Source of the DNA: Schinkia azotoformans LMG 9581
Lineage (GTDB): Bacteria > Bacillota > Bacilli > Bacillales > Bacillaceae_J
DNA length: 64,000 bases
Reading direction: 5' to 3'
NCBI RefSeq assembly: GCF_000307855.1
Contig: NZ_AJLR01000040.1
Coordinates: 108,576 to 172,575, forward strand
A program made the translations under genes and the position numbers. The notes under the pieces were generated by a model. That model was given only the letters and a program-made list of their open reading frames with translations, searched no databases and was not told the DNA's origin. Numbering within the stretch: position 1 is the first letter of the stretch; each line of letters begins with the position of its first letter. This document shows positions 15,379-23,706 of the stretch, piece by piece.

Positions 15379-16662
15379 ATGAAGAATATCATGCCTACGC
15401 TCCAATGGTTACTGTTTATGGTTTCAGGGAGCATCGTTACACCAATTGCAGTAGCAGGTATTTATAATTTTAATGTTGATCAAACGATTGATTTTATCGC
15501 AAGAACCTTCTTTGTATTAGCAATAACAGGGTTACTGCAAGTTTGGTTTGGACACCATATGCCTGTTTTAGAAGGGCCGGCCGGTTTATGGTGGGGGATT
15601 TTTGCTTTATACGCAAATTTAGGAGTCGTTATTTACGGTTCCTTGGAAAATACGTTACAAACATTGGAATTTGCATTGCTTATTAGCGGGGGAATCGCCA
15701 TCCTTTTAGGTCTCTTTGGGCTGATTGAAAAAATTGCAAAATTTTTTACCCCGGCGGTCACAGGGACTTATATGATTTTATTAGTTGCCCAACTAAGTGG
15801 TTCATTTTTAAATGGGCTCCTAGGCGTAGATTTAACCGGAAAAATCTCATATAAAATTGCCATTTTATCATTTATTATTGTTTTGATCTCATTTTTAACA
15901 GCTCATCATTATATATTAAGACAGTTTGGTATTGTGATCAGTATCGTAGTTGGTTATATTTTATTTTCTGTTTTTGGTCTTTCAACACCATTTCATGAAG
16001 CAAAATCCTTCTTTAAGCTACCTCAACTTTTTGCATTTGGATCCCCTAATGTAGATTGGGGGATTGTACCTACTGTATTTTTTATTACATTGCTACTAAT
16101 CACGAATATGTTAGCAACGGTCAAAGTTGTTCAAAGTGTCTTAAAAAGGGAAGGGAAAAAGATTCCGGAGATGCCCGGAAAAAAAACAGGGGCAATTATG
16201 GGGATTAGTCAGCTCTTAAGCGGATTATTTGCTTCTGTAGGTTCTGTACCAATCTCAGGTACAGCGGGCTTCATTGCAACAAGTAAAATTATTAGCAGAA
16301 CACCTTTTATAATTGCTTCCCTTGTTATTATTGTTTTAACGTTCTTTTCACCAGTGATTGCTGTAATTGCAACAATACCTGCTGCAGTTGGATATGCAGC
16401 TATTTTTCCAGCCTTCTCAGGACTGTTGTCTATCGGCATTAAAGAATTGTTTTCAAGTGAAGCAGTTGAGAAAACAATTAGCAAAGTCGTTGTGCCACTT
16501 TTTGTCGGTTTAGGTGTGATGTTCATTCCAACCGAAGCTTATTCTTCATTGCCGCCACTAGTTGCTTCAATTCTAAGTAATGGGCTTGTATTGGGAACGA
16601 TCATGATCTTATTAGTGGAGGTTATTGATGTAAAAAAACAACAATTTAGAAAAAATCAATAA
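15379..16662 (+). CDS. NCS2-family uracil/xanthine permease-like transporter
   Basis: A 427-residue membrane protein with about 12-14 hydrophobic helices. NCS2 features are the TPAVTGTYMILLVAQLSG segment, a central glycine-rich helix and the later SVPISGTAGFI region that corresponds to the substrate-binding TM10 of the family. It probably imports a purine, uracil or related base in symport with H+ or Na+. The usual QxxGxTxNxxG signature is not present in that exact form, so the substrate may differ from classical xanthine or uracil permeases. Start ATG follows AAGGAGAG. Monocistronic. Confidence 0.8.
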   Translation: MKNIMPTLQWLLFMVSGSIVTPIAVAGIYNFNVDQTIDFIARTFFVLAITGLLQVWFGHHMPVLEGPAGLWWGIFALYANLGVVIYGSLENTLQTLEFALLISGGIAILLGLFGLIEKIAKFFTPAVTGTYMILLVAQLSGSFLNGLLGVDLTGKISYKIAILSFIIVLISFLTAHHYILRQFGIVISIVVGYILFSVFGLSTPFHEAKSFFKLPQLFAFGSPNVDWGIVPTVFFITLLLITNMLATVKVVQSVLKREGKKIPEMPGKKTGAIMGISQLLSGLFASVGSVPISGTAGFIATSKIISRTPFIIASLVIIVLTFFSPVIAVIATIPAAVGYAAIFPAFSGLLSIGIKELFSSEAVEKTISKVVVPLFVGLGVMFIPTEAYSSLPPLVASILSNGLVLGTIMILLVEVIDVKKQQFRKNQ

Positions 16663-16664
16663 AT

Positions 16665-16710
16665 AAACACCCTCATTACTTGGAGCGTGTCCAAAGTAAT
16701 GGGGGTGTTT
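16665..16710. terminator. Bidirectional intrinsic terminator
   Basis: A 17-base arm at 16665-16681 pairs with 16694-16710 (AAACACCC... with ...GGGTGTTT) between the permease and the convergent peroxiredoxin. Confidence 0.8.
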
Positions 16711-16714
16711 ATTA

Positions 16715-17206
16715 TTATTTATTTTCAAGTTTTCTTAAAACTTCGAAGATCTCTTCGTTTTCAGGAAGTTCGCCGATTGGATGTACATCAATAAATTGGA
16801 TAATACCTTCTTTATCAATGACGAACAATGCGCGCTCGCTCATTCCATTTTCATGGCGCACTCCATAAAGGTCTGTTACTTTACCTTGTGGGTAGAAGTC
16901 AGAAAGAAGTGGGTAGCTGATGCCACCTACAGATTTTTGCCATGCTTCATGGCTAGGTACACTATCTACGCTAATACCCAAAACTTGAGTATTTAAGCCT
17001 TCAAACTCATCGAGGTCATCTTCGTATGAAGGCATTTGCGCGCCTCAGACTGGTGTCCAATCTAAAGGATAGAATGCAATAAATACATTTTTTTTGCCAA
17101 GATAGTCAGAAAGAGTGACTTCTCGATCGCCGTGTGCTTTTAGAGTAAAGTCAGGGGCTTTATCTCCAACTTTGAGCGTTTTTGTTTCAGTTGCTCCTTT
17201 TGGCAC
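16715..17206 (-). CDS. Peroxiredoxin with in-frame TGA at the catalytic position (probable selenoprotein)
   Basis: Reading through one TGA gives an unbroken 163-residue AhpC/TSA-type peroxiredoxin. The start is GTG at 17206, seven bases after AAGGAGG. The family layout is complete: [13 protein letters not shown], an [12 protein letters not shown] strand, then TGA (17045-17047, residue 54), [14 protein letters not shown], and [14 protein letters not shown]. The TGA falls exactly where the peroxidatic Cys of the PxxxTxxC motif should be, so selenocysteine is the natural reading. No Cys occurs anywhere in the protein, so a 1-Cys type mechanism reduced by a glutaredoxin-like partner fits. The gene follows a glutaredoxin-thioredoxin reductase fusion on the same strand. 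The alternative is a disabling mutation or sequence error. selA/B/C/D lie outside the window. Confidence 0.82.
16997..17047 (-). promoter_or_regulatory. Candidate bacterial SECIS hairpin after the TGA codon
   Basis: On the coding strand, eleven bases after the TGA, GCCTTCA (17033-17027) pairs perfectly with TGAAGGC (17003-16997), enclosing a 23-base loop that can form a small inner CTC/GAG hairpin. Bacterial SECIS elements lie within the coding sequence directly after the UGA, so the position is right. The fine structure (bulged U, loop GU) cannot be confirmed by eye. Confidence 0.4.
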
Positions 17207-17328
17207 AGTAATTCCTCCTTTTATAACAAATAATTTATTTATAATTAACCAATAAGGGAGAACACCCTTTTGGTAATTATCACAAAAATATTGTAATTGT
17301 TAAAATCTTTATAAGCAAATTGTGCTTA

Positions 17329-18591
17329 TTAGCTGTACTGAGCTTTCATTGTTTTACGTTTGTTAACATGTTGATCTGCTCCAAGCGCAGCAATACATCC
17401 ATCTGCAGCCGAGATAACAGCTTGCTTAATGAGAGTACGACGTGCATCACCGCCGGCAAATACGCCGTCAACACTAGTACGTAATGCCTCATCAACCATT
17501 ATATACCCTTCCTCATCACGTTTAACCGCATCTTTTAGGAAATCTGTGCCTGGTTTAAGTCCTGCAAGGTATAAGAAGACACCATCAACTGCCCATTCTC
17601 CTTCATGCTTGTCAGCGTCTCGAATTATAAGCTTTTCAACTTTTTTATTCCCGATGATTTCTTTCAAGCGGTGATTCCAATATATTTTTACATTATCAAG
17701 CTTTTCAAGTTCATCTGTATTTGCTTCACCTTTTAACTTATTGGTTGGAACAAACAGCATAACTTCTTTAGCAAATTTAGCCAAAGCTTGTGTTTCGTGA
17801 ACAGCTTCTTCCGTATCTCCAACTACACCAACAATGCGGTCTTTAAAGAAGGCAGCGTCACAAGTTGAACAATAGCTGACACCACGACCTGTATATTCTT
17901 CTTCACCTTTAATTTTACTGCCAGGTGCTTTAGCACCAACCGCAATAAAGACACTTTTTGCTTTAATTGTCCCCTCAGGAAGTTCAAGCAATTTAATATC
18001 TTCGTTCGAAAAATCTACGCTTAACACATTCGAACGAACAAAAGTTGTTCCAAAATTATGGGCTTGTACATGCATTTTTCTTAGAAGTTCTTGACCAGTA
18101 AGCTCCTCTGGAACTCCTGGATAGTTAGCGATTTTATGTGTAATGGCAAGCGTTCCTGAAGCAGGTGCTTTATCAATAATTAATGTTTTTAAGCGGGCAC
18201 GGGAAGCGTAAACAGCTGCTGAAGCTCCAGCAGGTCCTGCCCCAATGGTTACAAAATCATAAACATCATCAAACATTTCCTTTGTTGGCTCTTGGAAGAA
18301 GTTTTCAGAGGATTGTTCCTCACTGGTATTAGTTGGTTTATTTGCAGCGATCATTTCATCAGTAATTCCAAGAGCTTTTTTCATTTTCTTAGGCCGATAT
18401 CCGATAAAGGCTTCACCGTTAATATAGACAACTGGTGTAGAGAACATACCTTCCTTATGAAGATCTTCAAAATAGGCAGGGTTTTCAGTTACATTTCGTT
18501 CCTCATAATCATAACCCCATTCTTTAAATTCCTTTTTCATTTTTTCACAATAAGGACAACCGGTACTGCTATAAATAATTATTTCAGCCAT
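17329..18591 (-). CDS. Glutaredoxin-thioredoxin reductase fusion
   Basis: A 420-residue two-domain flavoprotein. The start ATG at 18591 is eight bases after AAGGGAG. Residues 1-80 are a glutaredoxin-like domain with C12-P-Y-C15 and a TPVVYINGE cis-Pro loop. A 30-residue linker leads to a thioredoxin-reductase-like domain (FAD motif GAGPAGASAAVYASRA, redox pair C241-S-T-C244, closing FAD motif VFAGGDARR). The NAD(P) subdomain is odd: the usual GGGxSA is replaced by VVGDTEEAVHET and the HRRxxxR phosphate clamp is missing, so NADPH use is doubtful. Its position just before the TGA-containing peroxiredoxin suggests it supplies that enzyme's reductant. Confidence 0.85.
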   Translation of the reverse strand: MAEIIIYSSTGCPYCEKMKKEFKEWGYDYEERNVTENPAYFEDLHKEGMFSTPVVYINGEAFIGYRPKKMKKALGITDEMIAANKPTNTSEEQSSENFFQEPTKEMFDDVYDFVTIGAGPAGASAAVYASRARLKTLIIDKAPASGTLAITHKIANYPGVPEELTGQELLRKMHVQAHNFGTTFVRSNVLSVDFSNEDIKLLELPEGTIKAKSVFIAVGAKAPGSKIKGEEEYTGRGVSYCSTCDAAFFKDRIVGVVGDTEEAVHETQALAKFAKEVMLFVPTNKLKGEANTDELEKLDNVKIYWNHRLKEIIGNKKVEKLIIRDADKHEGEWAVDGVFLYLAGLKPGTDFLKDAVKRDEEGYIMVDEALRTSVDGVFAGGDARRTLIKQAVISAADGCIAALGADQHVNKRKTMKAQYS

Positions 18592-18809
18592 TTGAATTAC
18601 TCCCTTTTTCAATTAATTTTGATTACGAATTAAGAGTTATATTTTATAATAAAGATTAAAATATATTAATTATTAATTTATAATTATTATAATCTGTAGA
18701 AAAGAGGCTGTCAACTTAATTGGACATTTTTTTATTTTTAAAAAATGTATTCATTTACGCATAAAATTTTCATATATATAAATAAAATTCTTTTTTTTGG
18801 GGGGTATAT

Positions 18810-18974
18810 ATGAAAAATATTGTTATTGACTCAGACGATATTGCAAAATTTTTTTATGAAAGATTAATTCAATCCGGTTTTGTTCCATCAGAAGAAGAGA
18901 CATTAATAATCGCTGATATAGCTTTTGATTATTTATTAAGTATTGGCATTATTGAAGAAATTGATGATGAATAA
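18810..18974 (+). CDS. yozD: YozD-family protein, 54 aa
   Basis: A 54-residue acidic protein with ATG at 18810 behind GGGGGG. The pattern VIDSDDIAKFFYERLIQSGF, a Glu-rich turn and ADIAFDYLLSIGIIEEID matches B. subtilis YozD as I remember it. No function is known. The upstream 220 bases are very AT-rich and hold the divergent promoter region of the reductase fusion. Confidence 0.7.
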   Translation: MKNIVIDSDDIAKFFYERLIQSGFVPSEEETLIIADIAFDYLLSIGIIEEIDDE

Positions 18975-19116
18975 TCAATAGCCTATATCGAATTTTCCCC
19001 GTTTCCCCCCTTTTTTACTACAGGTCATGCCTTCCTATTTTTTTAACCTCCCATTATGAATTCATTAACAATAATTACATAAACTATTGTTGTCCGACAA
19101 AAAGGAGGTATGAAGG

Positions 19117-19323
19117 ATGACGCAAAAAGCTCAGAACAACAATGAAATTGCAGAAAAAAATTATCAACCGCAAGACTATACTAGTAAAAATGAGCTCAAT
19201 TCAGGCTTAGCAACCACCCATGAACAAGTGAGTGATACGTATGCAGAAGGTACGCTTGAAGCAAAAATTGATAATGTAAAAGGTCAAGATATTGAAATCC
19301 CGCGAAAAGGCTATGAAGCTTAG
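19117..19323 (+). CDS. yozQ: YozQ-family protein (DUF4025)
   Basis: A 68-residue hydrophilic protein after a strong AAAGGAGG. It contains NYQPQDYTSKNELNSGLATTHEQVSDTYAEGT, the conserved core of the YozQ/DUF4025 family of Bacillus, which has no known function. No Cys and no membrane segment. It is followed by its own terminator. The 280 bases after that terminator, up to 19611, show nothing I can assign. Confidence 0.7.
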   Translation: MTQKAQNNNEIAEKNYQPQDYTSKNELNSGLATTHEQVSDTYAEGTLEAKIDNVKGQDIEIPRKGYEA

Positions 19324-19329
19324 ATTTTT

Positions 19330-19356
19330 GAGGCTAACTTCTAAGCCTCTTTTTTT
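19330..19356 (+). terminator. Intrinsic terminator
   Basis: GAGGCT and AGCCTC form a short stem directly before T7, six bases after the YozQ stop. Confidence 0.7.
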
Positions 19357-19610
19357 CGAAGGGAGGGAGCTTTCTGCCATATCTAAATATTGACAAAGCC
19401 TCACTGATGAAATGTACAAAGCAGGTCTTTACTACCAACGAAACATTATTATAAGTTTAATAAATTAATTGACAAATTTATGCAAAAACTAGCAACCGTT
19501 TCGAGTTGAATATTATGTAAATTACAAACTTCGCTAATATCAGCTTAGGATGTCAATTTCTGCGCTTTCCCGAGAAATATTTTATCTTTTAATGATGGAG
19601 GTACAGAACA

Positions 19611-19766
19611 ATGAAAAAAAGTACTCAAGTAAGGTCAGAGGCAACTGTTGCACCAGGAATCGATGATGAACAAGGACTGGAATTAAAGGCAACCTCAGAA
19701 GATATTAAGAAAGGAAGTACAACAAAGGTCACGATATTATCATTGGATGAAAACGATCCCTCTTGA
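19611..19766 (+). CDS. Small protein, 51 aa, unknown
   Basis: A 51-codon gene with GGAGG nine bases before ATG and a terminator shortly after. The product is charged (KKSTQVRSEAT, then DDEQGLELKATSEDIKKGS) and ends in a possible beta strand (TKVTILSLDE). There are no Cys and no hydrophobic segment. I do not recognise a family. Good ribosome site, terminator and isolation argue that it is real. Confidence 0.5.
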   Translation: MKKSTQVRSEATVAPGIDDEQGLELKATSEDIKKGSTTKVTILSLDENDPS

Positions 19767-19789
19767 AATATTATAACGCAAAAATAAAA

Positions 19790-19816
19790 AAGAGGTACTA
19801 AATATTGGTACCTCTT
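19790..19816. terminator. Bidirectional intrinsic terminator
   Basis: AAGAGGTAC (19790-19798) pairs perfectly with GTACCTCTT (19808-19816), with A-rich sequence on the left for the opposing gene. Confidence 0.75.
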
Positions 19817-19817
19817 C

Positions 19818-20102
19818 CTATTTTCCTTCATTATTTTGATTTAGATCTATTTTTTCACCGCCAACAGTCAAGTAACAAAGAATGTCAATTTCTTCTGGCA
19901 GCGATTTTTTCATCCCTTGGATATAAGGTTTCACCAAGTCTTTAAAGTCCTCTGTCACGCCATTTTCTGCTTGACCAAACACATATAATTTCTTCTCATC
20001 AAATAAAAAGGTTAGAAACCCGACAGGTTTATTATTTTGATCAACAATATTTAATAATTGGTAATCGTTTTTTATCATTTCAGGTGATAAATATATTTGC
20101 AA
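19818..20102 (-). CDS. Hypothetical protein, 94 aa
   Basis: A 94-residue protein with TTG start at 20102, nine bases after AAAGGGGG. The sequence alternates strands and a helix (LLNIVDQNNKPVGFLTFLFDEKKLYVFG, then an acidic helix, then IDILCYLTVGGEKIDL), suggesting a small alpha/beta domain. One Cys and no signal peptide. I do not recognise it. It is transcribed toward the terminator at 19790; the MFS gene upstream on the same strand is only 38 bases away, so they may form one unit. Confidence 0.55.
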   Translation of the reverse strand: MQIYLSPEMIKNDYQLLNIVDQNNKPVGFLTFLFDEKKLYVFGQAENGVTEDFKDLVKPYIQGMKKSLPEEIDILCYLTVGGEKIDLNQNNEGK

Positions 20103-20140
20103 GCAAATGTACCCCCTTTATTAATTTAAATTTCCTTTCC

Positions 20141-21394
20141 TTATTCAGTTTTTAACTCGAGCGGTTTAAATAGGGATCCCCCCATTTTTGTGGAAGGATT
20201 CTCGTTTTTGACGTGAATCATAACCATACATAAAAGCCCAACAAGAAGCGTTAAGCTTGCTGTGGAAAGAAACATACCTGCTCTTGACCATTCCATCAAC
20301 CATCCATAAATTGGCGGACCAATCGCAACGCCCAAAAATCTTACAGAGCCATATAAGGAGGTTACAAATCCCCTTCGCGTCGTCTCTACTGACCCGGTAA
20401 TGAAGCTGTTTACACATGGTAGAACTAATCCTGTTCCAATACTTGAAATGGCCAAAATAGCAATAAAAGGGATTAATTTTTCAAAAAAAACGAGCGTCGC
20501 AAAAGAAACAGTCATTAAAATAAAGCCAATTACGATCAGTTTTTTCATTAACGGCATCTTTTTGCCAATTTTACTCCCAGTAACATAAGAGGTAATTGTC
20601 ATAAAAAGAAGAGGTATCGCTAGAATACCGCCTTTTAATACACCGTCTGTGTGATACGTTTTTTCTAATACATCAGAGATATAAAATAAAATTCCAAATA
20701 AGGTAAATAAACAGGTAGCCCCTGCTAAATAAGCGGTAAATAACCATCTGCCTTCCTGTTTAAAAACTGAAAACAGTCCTTTAACATATGTCCCGACAGG
20801 TGGAGGCTCTTTCTTTTTCTTTTTTTCATGAATAAAAAATATCGTTAGTAAAATCGATAATAAACAAAAGACTGGAAATGCAAAAAATGCTGCATACCAA
20901 AATAATAAGGCCAAAAGTGAACCGATAATGGGGGAGACAACTTTCCCAAAGCCATTTGATGCTTCTACGAGACCTAATACACGACTTTGTTGCCCCCCTT
21001 TAAATAGGTCTCCTGTTAATGCCATGGCGATTGGGGCCGTACCAGCAGCTCCAATCCCTTGGAGAACACGTCCAGCCATAATCCACATATATGGATCCTT
21101 AAACCATGCCGCCGCTGCACCAGCTAATAAACCACCTGTCCCATATGCAATCAAGGCTGGTATAATAACGGCCTTTCTTGTAAAGCGGTCGGATAAATAA
21201 CCTAAGACAGGAATAGAAATAGCCGCACCAACAGAAAACACAGTAATGATTAAACTAACTTGGAATTGCGAAATATCTAATTCAGATTTCATTTTCGGTA
21301 GAACGGGGATAAGCATGGAGTTCCCAAGCACTAAAATGAGCGGAATTGATCCAATTGCCAAAATAGTCATAAATGAATTGTTTTGTTTGGACAA
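20141..21394 (-). CDS. MFS transporter, DHA1/YitG-like
   Basis: A 417-residue 12-helix transporter. The MFS signature between helices 2 and 3 ([10 protein letters not shown]) and the later [10 protein letters not shown] helix are visible, with a charged central loop ([11 protein letters not shown]). It is divergent from comA with about 165 bases between them. In B. subtilis the sulfolactate genes (yitC, yitD) sit beside a DHA1-type exporter, yitG, and a YitT-type membrane protein, yitE. The same neighbours occur here, so sulfolactate or a related anion is a plausible substrate. From sequence alone it could equally be a drug exporter. Confidence 0.75.
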   Translation of the reverse strand: MSKQNNSFMTILAIGSIPLILVLGNSMLIPVLPKMKSELDISQFQVSLIITVFSVGAAISIPVLGYLSDRFTRKAVIIPALIAYGTGGLLAGAAAAWFKDPYMWIMAGRVLQGIGAAGTAPIAMALTGDLFKGGQQSRVLGLVEASNGFGKVVSPIIGSLLALLFWYAAFFAFPVFCLLSILLTIFFIHEKKKKKEPPPVGTYVKGLFSVFKQEGRWLFTAYLAGATCLFTLFGILFYISDVLEKTYHTDGVLKGGILAIPLLFMTITSYVTGSKIGKKMPLMKKLIVIGFILMTVSFATLVFFEKLIPFIAILAISSIGTGLVLPCVNSFITGSVETTRRGFVTSLYGSVRFLGVAIGPPIYGWLMEWSRAGMFLSTASLTLLVGLLCMVMIHVKNENPSTKMGGSLFKPLELKTE

Positions 21395-21558
21395 GTGACT
21401 ATACAGCTCCTTTAATACAAATTCTCATGACTTTACTATTGTTCGAAAAATTTTCGATTCCTATGCAAATAAACATCCCATCGGTTTTAATTGCGATTCA
21501 CCCTTCAGATAAATGTTGAATAGCATAAACAGAAGGAAAAAGGAGGCGTATATCCTAA

Positions 21559-22329
21559 ATGAACTTTCTTGATATGCCAAAGAGAACTATTGGAAATAGA
21601 ACATTCGGATTGACATCCATTGCCGATTTTGGGGTCCCAGTTGGACAATTACGATGTATTTTAGATGATTACCATTCTTATATTGATGTAGCAAAATTAG
21701 GTGTTGGTTCTGCCTATGTTACCCCAAACTTTGATGAAAAAATCAAATTATATAAACAATATGGAATTAAGGTATATTGTGGGGGAACATTATTCGAAAA
21801 ATGTTACTATCAGGGAAAATTAGACGAATATAGGAAGTTTTTGCAAAAACATGGGGTAGAGTGGATTGAAGTGTCAAATGGCACGTTGGATATACCTCTT
21901 GAAACAAGATTTGATCTTGTCAATGAATTGAAAGCCGATTTTTCCGTTCTAGGTGAGGTTGGTTCGAAAGACCAAACCCAAGAACTTTCTGCTAGAAGTT
22001 GGGTATTAGAAATGAATTCATTACTTGAGGCTGGATGTAAGTACGTGATTACTGAAGGTCGTGATTCAGGAACAGCCGGGATTTACAATCCAAATGGGGA
22101 AGTAAAGAAATCGATTATAAAAGAGCTTACAAAACAGGTGGATATAAACAGGGTCATTTTTGAAGCGCCAACAAGTAAGCAGCAAATGTATTTCATTAAT
22201 GCCTTTGGTCCCAATGTTAATTTAGGTAATGTTAAAATGCAAGATGCACTTTTGTTAGAAGCAGAACGAGTGGGATTACGTAGTGAAACGTTTTTTATGG
22301 AGCCAGACTCAAATCCCGCCCGCTTATAG
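21559..22329 (+). CDS. comA: Phosphosulfolactate synthase (ComA/YitD-like)
   Basis: A 256-residue TIM-barrel-type enzyme that adds sulfite to phosphoenolpyruvate to give (2R)-phosphosulfolactate. The N-terminal RTIGNRTFGLTSIADFGVP, the KLGVGSAYV strand, CGGTLFEKCY, VEVSNGT-type IEVSNGTLDIP and the C-terminal GRDSGTAGIYN motif are those of ComA/YitD. In Bacillus the product leads to sulfolactate, a major spore solute. It starts the operon comA, histidine phosphatase, cysH, with 24- and 13-base gaps. The usual ComB phosphatase gene is not adjacent. AAAGGAGG precedes the start. Confidence 0.9.
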   Translation: MNFLDMPKRTIGNRTFGLTSIADFGVPVGQLRCILDDYHSYIDVAKLGVGSAYVTPNFDEKIKLYKQYGIKVYCGGTLFEKCYYQGKLDEYRKFLQKHGVEWIEVSNGTLDIPLETRFDLVNELKADFSVLGEVGSKDQTQELSARSWVLEMNSLLEAGCKYVITEGRDSGTAGIYNPNGEVKKSIIKELTKQVDINRVIFEAPTSKQQMYFINAFGPNVNLGNVKMQDALLLEAERVGLRSETFFMEPDSNPARL

Positions 22330-22353
22330 TAAAAGGAAAAAGGAGTAGCGGTG

Positions 22354-22899
22354 ATGGAATTATTATTAATAAGACATTTACCAACGGAATGGAATATATC
22401 TGGATTCCTTCAGGGTTCACAGGATATTCCACTACTTCCAGTTATTGATGAAGATCTTGCAAAACTAGAGGAAAATAAAAAAGTGATCAGCTCTTTCCAG
22501 CCGGAGATTGTCGTTGCCAGTCAATTAAAAAGAACACAACAGACCGCTTTACACTATGGCTTTCCTAATCCTTTTGTTGAACCGTTACTTAATGAACTGA
22601 ATTTTGGAAAATATGAAGGAATTGAGAAGAAACATCTATTACAGGTAAAAGAATGGATTTCAGATCCTAAATCACTTATATTAGGTGAGCGATTAAGCGA
22701 TTTTGAAAAGAGAATCTTTCGGTTTCTTAGCAAATATGATCACTTTACTCGTATCTTGGTCTTTGGGCACGGTTCATGGATTCGCGCACTGCTTTCATTA
22801 AATCAAATAGGTTCCATAAAGGAAATGAATCAAATCGAGGTTCACAATAATGAATTGATTTACCTTACAATTAATCAACAATTGCTTCAATTGGGATAA
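22354..22899 (+). CDS. Histidine phosphatase (PGM-like) in the sulfolactate operon
   Basis: A 181-residue member of the histidine phosphatase superfamily. The catalytic motif LIRHLPTEWN supplies the phospho-His. A second basic site is in ASQLKRTQQTA, and VFGHGSWIR carries the second catalytic His. The start ATG is eight bases after AAAGGAG. It lies between comA and cysH, where a phosphatase acting on 2-phosphosulfolactate would be expected. That step is normally done by ComB (YitC), an unrelated Mg-dependent phosphatase. This gene may replace it, or may act on another phosphoester. Confidence 0.85.
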   Translation: MELLLIRHLPTEWNISGFLQGSQDIPLLPVIDEDLAKLEENKKVISSFQPEIVVASQLKRTQQTALHYGFPNPFVEPLLNELNFGKYEGIEKKHLLQVKEWISDPKSLILGERLSDFEKRIFRFLSKYDHFTRILVFGHGSWIRALLSLNQIGSIKEMNQIEVHNNELIYLTINQQLLQLG

Positions 22900-22912
22900 G
22901 GGGGAGGTTATC

Positions 22913-23608
22913 TTGCTCACATATGATTCGTGTCCGGAAGAGTTACTGAAAACCATTTCTTTTAAAGAATCAATGGAATGCCTTAAATGGGCCTATAAGG
23001 AGTATGGCGAAGAAATCGTGTACGCATGCAGCTTTGGTGCGGAAAGCAGTGTGCTCTTACATTTAATAAGTAAGATTAAACCAAATGCAAGGATCACGTT
23101 TATCGATACATCTCTTCATTTTAAAGAAACGTATGAAATACTTAATGAGGTCAAGGAAAAATACCCCGATTTCCAAATCAACTCCATTTATACTAGTATG
23201 TCATTAGAAGATCAAGCAAACCAATATGGTGAGAATTTATGGGAAAGAAATCCAAATCAATGCTGTCAAATTCGAAAAATTGAACCATTGAAAAATGAGT
23301 TAAAAAAATATAAGGCCTGGATTTCTGGATTGCGCAAAAGCCAATCTGAGACGAGAGCCAATATAGAATATATCAACATGGACCATAAATTTAAAACGAT
23401 AAAAATTTGCCCGCTAATCCATTGGAACTGGGAAGAAGTTTGGATGTACATTAAGGTACATGATTTGCCTTATCACGAGCTCCATGACAAAGGATATCCA
23501 AGTATTGGCTGTAAGGTATGTACAAAACCTGTAACTGGGGATGGAGACTTGCGGTCCGGGCGTTGGCTGAATCATCAAAAAACTGAATGTGGCCTCCACA
23601 TGGATTAA
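22913..23608 (+). CDS. cysH: Adenylylsulfate/PAPS reductase (CysH family)
   Basis: A 231-residue reductase with TTG start at 22913 behind GGGGAGG. It has the PP-loop-like ACSFGAESSVLLHLI, the iron-sulfur cysteines of the APS-type (CC in NQCCQIRK and CxxC in IGCKVCTKP) and the catalytic C-terminal KTECGLH. The four-Cys set indicates a [4Fe-4S] enzyme able to use APS, as in many Bacillus. It yields sulfite, which is also the second substrate of ComA, so its place in this operon is metabolically coherent. It resembles YitB in the B. subtilis yit region. Confidence 0.9.
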   Translation: MLTYDSCPEELLKTISFKESMECLKWAYKEYGEEIVYACSFGAESSVLLHLISKIKPNARITFIDTSLHFKETYEILNEVKEKYPDFQINSIYTSMSLEDQANQYGENLWERNPNQCCQIRKIEPLKNELKKYKAWISGLRKSQSETRANIEYINMDHKFKTIKICPLIHWNWEEVWMYIKVHDLPYHELHDKGYPSIGCKVCTKPVTGDGDLRSGRWLNHQKTECGLHMD

Positions 23609-23673
23609 GCGATGTGAAAACTAAATGATCTATATCAGCTGCCTATACAGCAACAGAGAAAAAGAGTAAAATA

Positions 23674-23706
23674 AATTCCTACTTGATCAAGTAGGAATTA
23701 TTTTTT
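23674..23706. terminator. Bidirectional intrinsic terminator
   Basis: A perfect 26-base palindrome at 23674-23699 (AATTCCTACTTG and complement) is followed by T7. It overlaps the stop codon of the convergent YitT-family gene. Confidence 0.85.

Noticed and set aside
16715..17035. A shorter peroxiredoxin gene starting at the ATG at 17035
   Set aside because: It lacks the N-terminal strands and the catalytic site and has no ribosome site. The full frame from GTG 17206 has an ideal AAGGAGG and continues through the TGA.
18300..18633. Plus-strand open frame opposite the glutaredoxin domain
   Set aside because: It is the complement of a well-supported gene with clear motifs and a ribosome site.
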